NCBI GenBank assembly: GCA_963921935.1 | Contig: OY998180.1 | Coordinates: forward strand, 195,217,044-195,281,043 | DNA: 64,000 nucleotides | Direction of reading: 5' to 3' | From: Galeruca laticollis | Lineage: Eukaryota > Arthropoda > Insecta > Coleoptera > Chrysomelidae | In this document: piece after piece, positions 1 through 12,700 of the stretch | Layout: every line of letters begins with the position of its first letter | How positions within the stretch are numbered: the stretch's first letter is position 1 | Translations under genes and position numbers: made by a program | The notes under the pieces: model-generated | Told to the model about the DNA's origin: nothing | The model's database searches: none | Seen by the model: the letters and a program-made list of their open reading frames with translations, nothing else

Positions 1-715
1 GAAAGAAAATCTGGTGATATTCGAGAAGGCGCTTCAAAATATTAATATGAGGATAAGCAAACAAAGATCATGATAATAGAGAAGAAACGGCAAGATCATA
101 CAATAATACAGAAGAGGAAAATATAGAACAAGTTCAATCATATCAGAATATGGAAAATTAGAAGAGGAAAACATGAAACAACAGCAGGAGGTAGACTGTT
201 TAATAGTATAAAAAATAAATTCATAGGAAAAAAAGAGAGATACCCACAGAAATTAAAACACAAATTTATAAAAAAAGGGTAATACCGATACTTACACATG
301 GCGCAGAAACGTGGATAATGACTGATATACTAAATATGTCGGAGATAAGATTTTAAAAGAAAATAAGAGAGGTAAAATTAGGAATGGAACACTTAGACAA
401 AATCTGAAGTTAAGACCAATTTCAGAAATACAACTGAGACGGTTCAGCCACCTACAACGAATGACGAAAAAAAAAACAGATATTTGAAGCTAGAACATAG
501 AGTCCAGAGGAAGACCAAGAAGAGCATGGTTAAAAGATGTGAAGACAGCAGCCAGTGTTAAAGGATGTGAAGACAGCAGCGAGTAAGAGACACTTAAAAT
601 GGGAAGAGATAAAAATGATAACAGAAATGAGTGGAGAGAGCTGGAGAAGAATGCCAACATACTCAACTCCACTAAACAACCCACACCTGTAACGCTATAA
701 GGATTAAGAGAAAAG
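1..715 (+). mobile_element. 3' end of a degenerate non-LTR retrotransposon
   Basis: Frame-broken coding remnant. Around 430-560 short stretches translate as QLRRFSHLQRM and RGRPRRAWLKDVKTAA, the signature seen at the C-terminus of many insect non-LTR ORF2 proteins, just after the reverse transcriptase. A short direct duplication of the 'aaaagatgtgaagacagcag' type occurs at about 532-580. No intact ORF survives. It lies on the plus strand, downstream of exon 5 of the minus-strand EF1-delta gene, so it probably sits in that gene's last intron. The left border is outside the window. Confidence 0.5.
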
Positions 716-747
716 GTAACATTTTGGAAACTTTTCTTAAAACTTAC

Positions 748-3700
748 ACAATCTTTTATTTCTTCTAACTGTTCCGTAAGCCAGTCAATGGACACCTTAT
801 CATCTTCAACGACACAGGAAATTTGTAATTTGTGAATTCCATAAGCTAGAGGGACTAATTTAGCAGCACCCCATAGTAGACCGTCTGATTCAATTTTTCT
901 AACTTCTTTTTCCATAGCTTTCATATCAGTCTCATCGTCCCATGGCTTTATATCCAAAATAACGTTTGATTTTGCAATAAGAGCAGGTTCTGAAAGAATA
1001 CAATTTATATTATTTACAAAAAAAAATATATTTGCAATTATTGAATATACTTTTGGATTTTTTGGCTTCATAAGCCTTAAGTCTCTCTTCTCTAACTTGA
1101 GCAGCAGCTTCATCATCTTCAGATTCAGAACCAAAAAGATCTACATCATCATCACTTTCTTCTTCATCTGCGGGTTTTTGAGTTTGTTTGGGTGCACATT
1201 CCACATTAATTGCATTTACAGCTTTGTCCTGATTACATGATTTTTCTAAAGATGCTAGACGCTCATCCAACTTTTTTAAATGTCTAAGGATAGCATCAAT
1301 AGCTAAAATTATATTTTACCATTACCAATAAAAAACATTTTTACATTTCAGAGAATGGAAATAATATACTCCATATTTTAATAAGATCTTTGTTATAAAA
1401 AAGTATTCAAATATTGACTCTAATAAAGAATTCTTGGGTGTGTTCAAAAGACTATTCCACACTTAACATATGTTATTTGCAGTTGTTTACTTACACTTTC
1501 CAAACTCTACAATTTTCTTTTCCATAAATTTAATAGCTCCAGTATCAATTGAATCTATGTTGGCCTACAATTTTAAAATACAAAATAAACAGATTTGTTA
1601 AATGCATAAAACATTAAAAATATGTTTTATGTTAAGCTGGGTCCTTAAAATTACAGAATAAATGATTAAAAAGTTTAAGTAAAATCCAAGTTTCTCCTGA
1701 AACATCCTATTATCTAAATTCTACTCATGATTTTGCTTCAAATTTATAGATAGATTGTAAAATTTTATATTTTGTTTAATATAAAATATAATTCTAGTCC
1801 TTTTATGTGTAAACTTATAAATACAGCAGTGGTTTCCAAACTGGGGGGCATGCAGATTAATTGCAAATATTGTTCAAATAAAATCATGGTTTTGAGAATA
1901 AGCATTCAAGCATAATCTTGTTAATGATTATTTTGATCTGACAATTAATTAGCAGGAAAAATTAATGGAACTCCCTTGTTGTAGCATACTAAAAGATAAA
2001 TTCAATCTGAATGATCAGTGAAAATTCTAGCTGGAAGTAAGCAAGCAATATCCCACCTTGTCATCAAAAGTTACCTTTTTAAACATCATATATGTGGGAA
2101 CTAGGATTTTCGACATTCAGTCATCAAAACAAAATAAGGAGCAAGATTAAAACACATTCGCTGCCAATTACACCTATGGTATGTATATTCTTTGGTGTCA
2201 ATATAGGTACTGGCTAGACCTATAGGTGGTTAATGTATGTTCAATTTAATCTCATTCTTGTGCGACTGGCACTGTAGGTAAACATTTTAATAACCATGAG
2301 GCATGCTGATTGAAGCCTATATTATTGATATATAATTGCTAGGTTGAGAGATGGGAAGCCTGATATTAAGGTTAGTATTTATATGTGATTAGATAAACGT
2401 CTCGTAAACAAAGTATTTGTTATTGTTGGTGACACTGTCGTCTAAAATATAAGTTAACGCCCTCCATACATCATTAAAAACAAAACATCGGGGACTGGGA
2501 TACAGAACATTACCAAACCAAATTATCACAGTAGACGAAGTTGGGCAGCCAGTATCTAGAGGGCAACACTTTCGTTATTTCACTAACAGCTTGACCAATA
2601 TTATTAACACCAAAACATCTCAAGACACCTACAAGCTCAGTCCTTACGCCTAGAAGTGATATGAAAGTTTCATCGGTGAATAACCGACTTAATTTACTAT
2701 ATCCTGGAGCGTGTTGAGCCTGGTATCGTAATAACACCCGGCTTGTCGTCGACCCCTTGAAGTGTGTTGAACCCAAGGCTAGACACTAGCAAACCCCGTT
2801 TTTCGGCCGAAACTCTAGAGCGTGCTGAGCCTAGAACGGAAGCCAACCGTCATAGCCAAGTCCCAGAGCGTAATGACCGCAGAACAGAAGCCTTCCCGTC
2901 TAGCTGAAAACCCCGAGCGTGTTGAGCCTGAGACGGAAGCGAATTCCCACCTTACTGAGATCACGCTGTGTGTTGAACGCGGAATCTGATACCGAATACG
3001 CCTCGTTTATTTTAGGTAACCTGAACGAGGGGGTAAAACGAGTATCCCCGGTCGACAAAATAGTATGTTTATATAATAGTACTGATTCATCAATAAATCT
3101 TTGCCGTAAAGTCAAAGGGACGAGGTACGACCGATCCAGACCATTTACTACGAGAAGCCGTATAATAAGAAATCTGTAGACAACCCGACCAGGCGACCAC
3201 CCCCAGGGAAGCCCCACAGAGTCAAGGACAAACAATTGTACATATAATAACTGTATATAGAATTAGTTTAAAGTTGTAAAGATTTTATTGAATTTTTAGT
3301 TTAACAGGTAACTTACATGTTACTATTAAATAAACACATCTAACCATCAAGCCCTTTTTATGTTCTACCCCCTGACTACCCACGGCAATTACAAATTGAC
3401 GCCCGAGCAGAAGAATTACAAATTGAGGCTCGAGCAAAACCTTGGCAAAATTTAGCATTTTCATTATTAAACAGTGTTTCTTTTGAAACGGAAAATCAAC
3501 CAGAACTTTCTGGAATTAAAAGAAAATTAACAAAGGGGAGCGTATTCATCCTCTGAAGGTAGAAGAAATGCGACATATTTTAGAGTCTGAAGACAATGAA
3601 AGTGATGATGACTTTTCTGGATGTAGCGATGAAGGACATACAACACAGTGCTAGTGACAGTGATAACGACTATGGAATTGATGATATACAGATCACTACG

Positions 3701-6700
3701 ACACAAACAAATATGTTTAATGAGCAAAAATGGAGTGATAAAGGAGCTTTAAAGACAATTTAAGTTATTTCCAAATATGGCTCGACAGTAACCTGTGGAC
3801 TTTTTTCGTTTATTTTGTGATCAAACAATAATAAATATTGAATAAACAAACGAGTATGCTGTGAACCTTTTTCTTGGAGAATGAACACTTGCACAATCCC
3901 GTATTACACATTGGAAACTTATGACAACTGACGAATCGACGACATTTATTGGCTTGCTGCTACATACCTGGCATTTTATTTAGTGTAGACATAAGTCTAA
4001 AATATTCTTTTGCTACCATACAAATTTCTGTAACAATCGGCGAGGCTTTTGTCAACTGCCCAAACATTTTTCTTCTTTGAAGCATTGAAATTGTCTCTTT
4101 GGTTTTTATGTTTCACACATTTTTCACAAATACAAATATTTTGCCAAATGGTTTGATAACAAAACGTGCCATGTATGATACAACATCCTTCGTATAATCT
4201 GTCAAATTCCAAGCCTATGCATTAAGGAAATCCAGATCATCAATTTTTTGTTTCGACATCTTTTAAGAAAAGTTCATTAGTATCTTCTAGACCGCTTTCA
4301 TCATAATTGCATTCAGGAGTGCTGGCACAATAAAAGATATATATTTTGGGTATTTCCAGTATTCGGTGCTTCTATTACAGAGCGCACAATTAAATGCTTG
4401 AAAGCAGATTCAAACTGTTTAGCAATGGGGTTATTTGTCCGAAAAAATAGTTCAAGATTGTCATAACTAGTTACAAAAACTAAAACGTTTCAAATCGTCA
4501 ATGACTTTTAAAAAGTGTCACTTTATGTGTGAAAATTAGAAAAATGCTTTTATTCAACATTTGAATAGCCAATTGACATTTTAACCTTCATTTTTCCATG
4601 CTTTAATTCTGTCAATTAACATATGACTTTGATGTGTTTTCATGCAAAGTGTGATAGATAAACAACCAATACAAGTGCAAATCAACCAAAAGTTTGTCTT
4701 CACAAGAATGTAAACAGAAGAAATTCCTCAGTGGCCAGATGATATGTATACAACTGTTCAAACAAATTTTTTTAATTACCGCACTATTTATTTCTCGATT
4801 GAAAATATTGATTTACACAGCGAAAAAAATTTGAAACTCGAAATTTATTGAAGATAATATATCTTTCTAAATAAGGTTTTCTACGAATTTTGGAAACATC
4901 GGTCCCGAATCCAATAAATTGAGTTTTGGGTACATTTGCTACCATTGGCTTGGCAATATAGCATGGAGATATTCATTACAAACAAAGCGTAATGGTCTCA
5001 CTCCCGTAGTCTTTGGTTTATAGATCACTTTAATATGACGTCATAGACAGGTCGGACATCTTGCATGAGGGGCAAACAATATTTATTGAGCATGATAAAC
5101 AATTGAAATTCGACTGTCTGTCATGATTTTGAGTTAACTTCCAGCGTTTTGTGCAGTTGTGGGATGTGCCAATCGTGCAGACAGGGATAGAGTTCGGTTT
5201 TACAGAATTCCAGCCGCATTAAAAAATCGAGGTATCAAATTGGACGCCCTATCTTGGGAACGTGGAGATTCATGGATGAGAGCTCTATAAAGAGGATCTT
5301 TGGAGTGAAACATTATTGAAAAATGCGAAAATTTGTGGTAAACATTTTGTACCCGGTATGTCTTTCAATAAAGTTGCATGCAAAAATGTATATTATGGGT
5401 ACACTACTATCAAAGAACAAAAGAGTGTACATTACTTGTGCGAAAGTGATTTTTCACATTCGTGGATACTTCCCACTAGTGTGAAAAATGTCACTCTCCG
5501 CACTCGTTACGTAATATACTAATTTATGATAAAAAAAGACTAAAATTTTGTAGTCGTTGCAACAGTGTGTCACATTATGTCACATTAGGGTGATATATCA
5601 CACTCTAATGTGATATTAGATACTTTCCAAATATCAAGACAGTGGTGTTATGTGTAGTTTTCATAGGTGGTCGTAGGAAAAAACATTTATGCATATATTA
5701 CAAATGAGTGTCATATATTCGGCTATTCTGTTTAACAGATACTCAGGACAAACAAAGTAGAACTTTTATTATTTTAGAATCACTATTATCGCCAAAAATT
5801 GTCCCCAAAGCTATTGTGATCCAAGATGAATTACAAAAAATAGTTAAAACTACAAATGAAGAATATAAAGCGTCTGATCAAACACTTAAAAAGATGAAAA
5901 GAGTGTATAGTTTGTAGAACTCAAAAGAAGATGATGGCAACTACGCATGTGTGCAATTACTGTGAAGGTTTGCCAGGATTTTATGTTGAACGTTTCTTTA
6001 TTTTCCATAAATAATAAATGAATTAAATTCACCTTTAGGTGTTTTTTTATATAACTAAAACATTTTTTTTGTATTTTTTTTAGTAAAGTATTATAATAAA
6101 CAGTATTGGCTAAACCACTTTCTTTATTTTATTGTAACTAGCAATGCTTATTGCTACACTTACTATTTACATAGGCAGCGAATGAGTTAATAATGGAAAA
6201 CGAAATAAGAGTGGCTCTATTTTCATATAAACCACAATTCAACAAATTATTTCAGAAGAAACAAGCCTATATTTCACATTAATCTGGTTTTTGTCGATAA
6301 TAAAATTTATGCTCATGTAAAATGGAGAATAATATAATTGTTTTTTAAATAAATTATTGTCAAATGTGTTATTTTTTCAGTAAAGAAATTGTTAGTACAT
6401 TTTTTAATAGGGGTAAGATTTTTTATAAGAGGGGCGTTAGTTTGGAAACCGCTGATATACAGTCATTGTTATTTTATTTAATATTATAGTTTCTGTGAAC
6501 ATCATAACATAAATCACAAATGCACACAAAAGTAGAAATAAAAAATTGACTATATATTACAAAAAAAAATAGGAAGAAATAATGAACATAAAAGATGGGA
6601 ACAGAAATTGGTAGTAATTTTGGAAATATTAATATGGTATTCACCAAAAGATGCATCTCTATTTTCAACATAGAAGCCCATATTTGGTATCTAAGTGCTT

Positions 6701-9700
6701 ATTTGATCACTACTATAACAAATTATTAACCTTTAGGTCAAAACTGTTTGATTACATAATGTATTATTTGATTAAATTTAGGGTGATAAGCAGTACAGAG
6801 TTCAAAAGGATTGCAAAAAAAACTTCCATAGAAATATTACTTGTGCTTTGCCTCAAAGGAAATTTTTTGAAATTGTTTCTTAAATTTTAATTCACTAGTT
6901 TTCTATTAAATTTAAAAATTCATCTAATTTTTCCTATCCTAGAAATTAGAAATTTCCAAAAAATTTAGTAAAAATTGAATTGAATGAAAAATCTTGTATT
7001 ATTTATAGGTTTTTATTGAAAATAGTCTAGATGCATCTTTTTTAAATTAAATTGTAGGGTAATTTTACTCACTGTAAAAATGTCCCTACTTTCAATTAAA
7101 CGTTGTCTAGCTTTTGCTACTTCACCAGCCAATGGGGTTAGAGCTGCCTACACCAAAGAAAATAATTTTATTACCAAAAATTGTTTTAAAATACACCACT
7201 TAATATTTGATACAACACATTTCTGATATATGGAAAGCTAATAAAAAAACTTTAATATTAATATAAGATGCAAAACTATAATTAATAAATGTCAGAGAAA
7301 ACGTTAAATATAGTCCATGTATCCTATCAATTCCATCTCACTGGAGATGTGTTTGATTTTATTGATTTTTAAAATTCAGATACATAGTAAACATGACTTC
7401 AATAGTTTTCATACCAAGTAACTATCTTTAAATATAGAATATAAATTTAACCCCTAACTACAGACATGCTAATTGAATAATGTTCCAACAGTCGTGTAGT
7501 CATATCAACACCTATATTGAAAAAGGTTTGACGTTATGCAGTTAAAAAAATTTTAAATGTATTCTTCGGCGAAAGAATATTCTAAAATAAGCTAAGATTA
7601 ACACAAAAAATATAATAAAAATAAAAAAAACCTATTAGCGTTACGAATCATGCATTGGTCTTACGTCTTGTACAGTCCATACAAATGGGAATTTTGCAAA
7701 TACTTGAGTGGGAGGTTTTTCTTTCATTTGAAGGACACCTTCTCCAATTTTTCTTGGATCAAATTTCTCTTCTTCTGCATTAAGTTCTTATTTTAAGCAC
7801 TCGTTCAATGCACATTCTGACTTCTGATGTGTAAATTCTGAAATCGTCTATTCATTTCTGGAGTTAGTAACTTCATTGCTAATTGTTTTATAAACGCTTC
7901 ATTTTGGAATTATTTCTGTAACATTGGTGGAATATGTAGGAATTAACAGAGGAAATGTCTAACATCCTAAAAAAGATCGCCATTACCATCATCTTGTTCT
8001 TTGTCCTAACGAATACATGCTGCACTTTTTAACCAGACTATCTACTCCTCCCTTGTTGCAGTTATAATACAATATTATTTCTGGTTTTCCATCATTCAGT
8101 GTATCTGACTCTTCATCTTGTTTTTTTCTTTTTGTGGGTTCTTCTCTGTTCGCACATTCATCTATTTCTATTTCCAACTCACTATCATGGTTGCTTGGAA
8201 TAGTAGTCATCTGTATCTCTGCATAATTCTTATACTGTCTTGGAAGAACCCGGAAGGTCGTCGAAGTTCATTTTAACTAGTAAAATAAACGAACGAAATC
8301 ATTTGTAACGAAAATAAAATACATAACGTGGATATAGACCTGATGTCTTTTTGATCCCATCAAACTTTTGTAATCTAATAACTACACTGCAACGGCTGAC
8401 ACCGATATTCGAATACAAGCTAGATACTGAATGATGAAAATGTACCGAGACACTTAGCCATGTAAATAGTAGAAGTGGCTAGGAATGGACCAATCAACAT
8501 GGCCGTTGTGCCAAAATGAGTAACAATTAATGGTAGCTCCAAATGGAATAAAATGTTGCCATATTTACTTTTATGAGTTGGCCGACTTTTGGAATCAGAA
8601 TTATGTTCTTAGGAATTCATTGTTTTGAGTCCGTGCTCATAACTGAAAAGCTAAACTAAGGCAAAACATTAAGTTTTTATTTTAATGTTACTGCTGACAA
8701 ATATGTTTATTTGAAAATGCATAATAGCACACTTTTTTATGACAAAGGTTTAAATACAGGATTGTTCAAAGCAGAAAATAAGTAAATATTAATACCTTCT
8801 TATATGAATTTTCACTAGATTTTAGTAAGACCACCCTGAAAAACCTTTAATACAAAACATCATAAAATGTAAATGATCAAACCCTAAGGGATTAACCAAC
8901 AATTCTATACCTACGTGAGGGGGAACACGAAATTACTCTAATATAAATAAACTGTTATAAAGATCAAAACTAACTTTTCCGCATCTGTGAAACGTCCTGA
9001 ACAATATCCCATCATATAATTGTCACTTGTATACAGTTTGGAGGCTGTATTGTGCTAACAAACCGAAATTTCTCCAAAGATAACCAAAAATGTAGTATAT
9101 CTGGATTTATAGGACCCGTTGTGCTCACTCCGGTGAGCTAAAAATCAATACGGTTCATCTCTGATGCACACTGAAGAATATCCAATTATAATATTGGTTA
9201 CTTGTATACACTCCGGAGGTGCTAACAACTCGAAATTTCTCCAAAAATATGGCACTTGCTATATCGCCCGTTGTACTCGCTCCAGTGAGCTGAAAATCGA
9301 TAAGGTTCATCTATAGGACTCCCTGAACAATATCCAATCATAAAATTGGTTACTTGTAGACACTTCAGAGGCTGTATCGCGCTACCAAACTGAAGATTCT
9401 CCAAAAATATCAAAAATTTGGTATTTCAAATGCTATAGCACCCGTTGTACTGGCTCTAGTGAGCTGAAAATTAATAGAATTCATCTGTGAGATGCTCTGA
9501 ACAATATCCAATCATAAAATTGGTCACTTGTATACACTCCGGAGGCTGTATTGTACTAACAACCCGAAATTTCTCCAAAAATGACCACAAATGTTGGGAG
9601 TTCAGGTACCATAGCATCCGTTGTACTAGCACTACTGAGCTGAAAACCAATAAGGTTCATCTATAAGATGCCCTGAATAATATCCAATCATAAAATTGGT

Positions 9701-12700
9701 CCATTTGTGTACATTCTGGAGGCTGTATCGTGCTAACAAACTGAAATTTTTCCAAAAATGTCCTACTTCAAGTACCATAGGACCCGTTCTACTGGCTCTG
9801 GTGAGCTGAACATCAATAGGGCTCATCTGTGAGATGTCCTGAACAATATTCAATCATAAAATTGGTGACTTGTTGCACTCTGGACGCTGTATTGTGCTAA
9901 CAAACTGAAATTTTTCCAAAAATGTTCTACTTCATGTACCATAGCACCCGTTCTACTGACTCTGGTGAGCTGAAAATCAATAGGGTTCATCTGTGAGATG
10001 CCCTGAATAATATTCAATCATAAAATTGGTAACTTGTTGCACTCCGGATGCTGTATCGTGCTAACAAACTGAAATTTCTCCCAAAAATGTCGTACTTCAA
10101 GTACTATAGCACCATTTGTACTGGCTTTAGTGAGCTGAATATCGATAGGGTTAATCTTTGAAATGCCCTGAATAATATTCAATCATAAAATTGGTAACTT
10201 GTTGCACTCCGGATGCTGTATCGTGCTAACAAACTGAAATTTCTCCCAAAAATGTCGTACTTCAAGTACTATAGCACCATTTGTACTGGCTTTAGTGAGC
10301 TGAATATCGATAGGGTTAATCTTTGAAATGCCCTGAATAATATCCAATCATAAAATTGATCACTTGTATACACTCCGGAGGCTGTATCGTGCTAACAAAC
10401 TGAAATTTCTCCAAAAATGACAAAAAATCGTACTTCAAGTACCATAGCACCCGTTGGTACTGGCTCGGGAGAGCTGAAAATCAATAGGGTACATATGTGA
10501 GATATTCTGAATAATATTCAATCATAAAATTGGTGACTTGTTGCACTCCGGAGGCTGTATAGTGCTAACAAGACATGTTACAAGTGGCAGACGAAAACAC
10601 ACAGGATTTTTTTCTAAAAACCATTTTTTAGTGTTGCTCTTGCTGAAAACGTAGAAATAACTAAAAAAAATCCAAAATTCCAACTTTTTTGAGGTAAACA
10701 AATACTTTGCTTGCATATTATATAGGTTGGGCGGAAAAGTAAAAATAGTAAACAAGTGATCGACCGATATGACTTTTTTAGCCGATACCGATAATGTCTT
10801 GACCGATAACGATATATATCGGCATATCGGCCTTTTTTGATTGATAACATTATTATTGTCTAAAATCTCTAAAATCTGAATATTCTGTAATATAATTTAT
10901 AATTTTTTAACGTTCAATTTAAAATCATAAAAATAAAAACAAAAATTGCACTTTGGCAACACAGCAATAGGCGGTAATTTATGTGGCTCAGTGCCAAGTC
11001 ATTGGTGAATCCCCTTAATTTCTCGGTGAATCCCGTGCGTTTATTGCCGTGCATTCAGTATTGCATTCTTAAAGCAGATCGTTTTAAGTTCGATTATTTC
11101 TTGGCATAATTTAGTTAATCTTTAACAAAGACATAATATTAATAGTTAATAATAATCCTATTGGAGTTTGGTGGAGTGCAAAGTAGCAAAATGGATGGAA
11201 AAAGTATTTATTGGAAATATTTCGTAAAGAATAAATTATCCCCAGCAGATAAGAAATCCACTGCAAAATATAAATTGTGTGACATAACCATTTCATTGGG
11301 GGGAGTGGGAAAATCGGCGAATACCTCAAACATGAAATACCATTTAGAGAAAAAACATCCTCAAGAATATTGTAAATTGAAAGGGACTGATTCAAGCTCA
11401 GGTTAGTACTAAATTTTTATTTTCCAGTTCGCATTATAAAAATATTTACCAACAATAGGACTGCTCATTCAGGATTATATTATTATATAGGATTGAGGGG
11501 CAAACCACCCAGGAATTTTTTGCTAAAATTCTAGGGATTTATTAGGAATTTAGGGAATTTGTGTAAAAAAATTACCTCCAGGGGCAAACCACCTAAAGAT
11601 TTTTTGCTAAAAATCTGAATTAAGTAATTTGTTGGGAATTTGGGGAAATTAAAGGAAAATGTGTAGGAGGGGGAACATTTTTCTTTTTCATCACTTTAAA
11701 TCGTTTCATTAACACCTACGATATGATTCTATTTTTTTTTTAGAAACGGCTGGACCTTCTTCTTGTAGTACTTCTAACTCTAAGCTATTGCAAGTCTCAC
11801 TGGCTGACTCTTTCAAGCAAATGCAAAAGTGGGACATTGATTCATCCAGAGCGAAGGAGTTTCACTACCTTATAGGTGAAATGATATGTTTAGATAATCA
11901 GCCATTCAGCATTGTATCAGATGATGGCTTTACTCGGCTACTAAAGAGAGCTATTCCAAATTATCAAATTCCTTCTGACAAATACTTCAGAGAAAAAGTT
12001 GTACCAGATATTTACTCAAGATGTAAAGCACAAGTGACTCAAAAAATTTCAAATATGTTGGGAAAAGCATCTTTTACTACAGATATTTGGACGTGCAAGT
12101 ATACAAACAGTTCTTTTTTGTCTCTCACAATCCATTTTTTTGAAAAAACATGTTTAAGTTTAAATCAGAGATCCCATTTTTCACTTGCCTGCAAGAAGTT
12201 CCCAGGATCTCATACAGGAGACGCCATAGCTGAAGCATTTAATTCTTTGTTACAAGAATAGAATATAAAAAGGGAACATATTCACTTAGTATTAGCAGAC
12301 AATGCTGCCAATATGAGGAATGGTTTTGTTAAGGCAAAAGTAAATTATGAAGCATGCTTCATTCATTCTTTACAACTTGTAATACAGGATGCTATACGAA
12401 GTCAACGTTCGGTCAGTGATTTAATAGCAAAATCAAGAAAAACTGTCTCACATTTTAATCACTCTCAAACTGCTTGCGATAAACTACGTAAACTACAAGA
12501 ACAACTAAACCTTCCCAAACACTAACTTTTCCAAGATGTACAAACACGTTGGAATTCCTCATTTTATCTACTCTCTCGCCTACTTGAACAAAAACAAGCA
12601 GTAAATTTATATATTTTGGATCATGGGACTCTTACAGACTTGACATTTTCCGAATGGGAATTAGTTGAAGGCATTTTAAATTTGTTAAAGCCATTTGAAG

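Noticed and set aside
2900..3235. Overlapping 111-codon (-) and 86-codon (+) ORFs
   Set aside because: Both cross the degenerate short repeat array; chance openings in GC-richer DNA.
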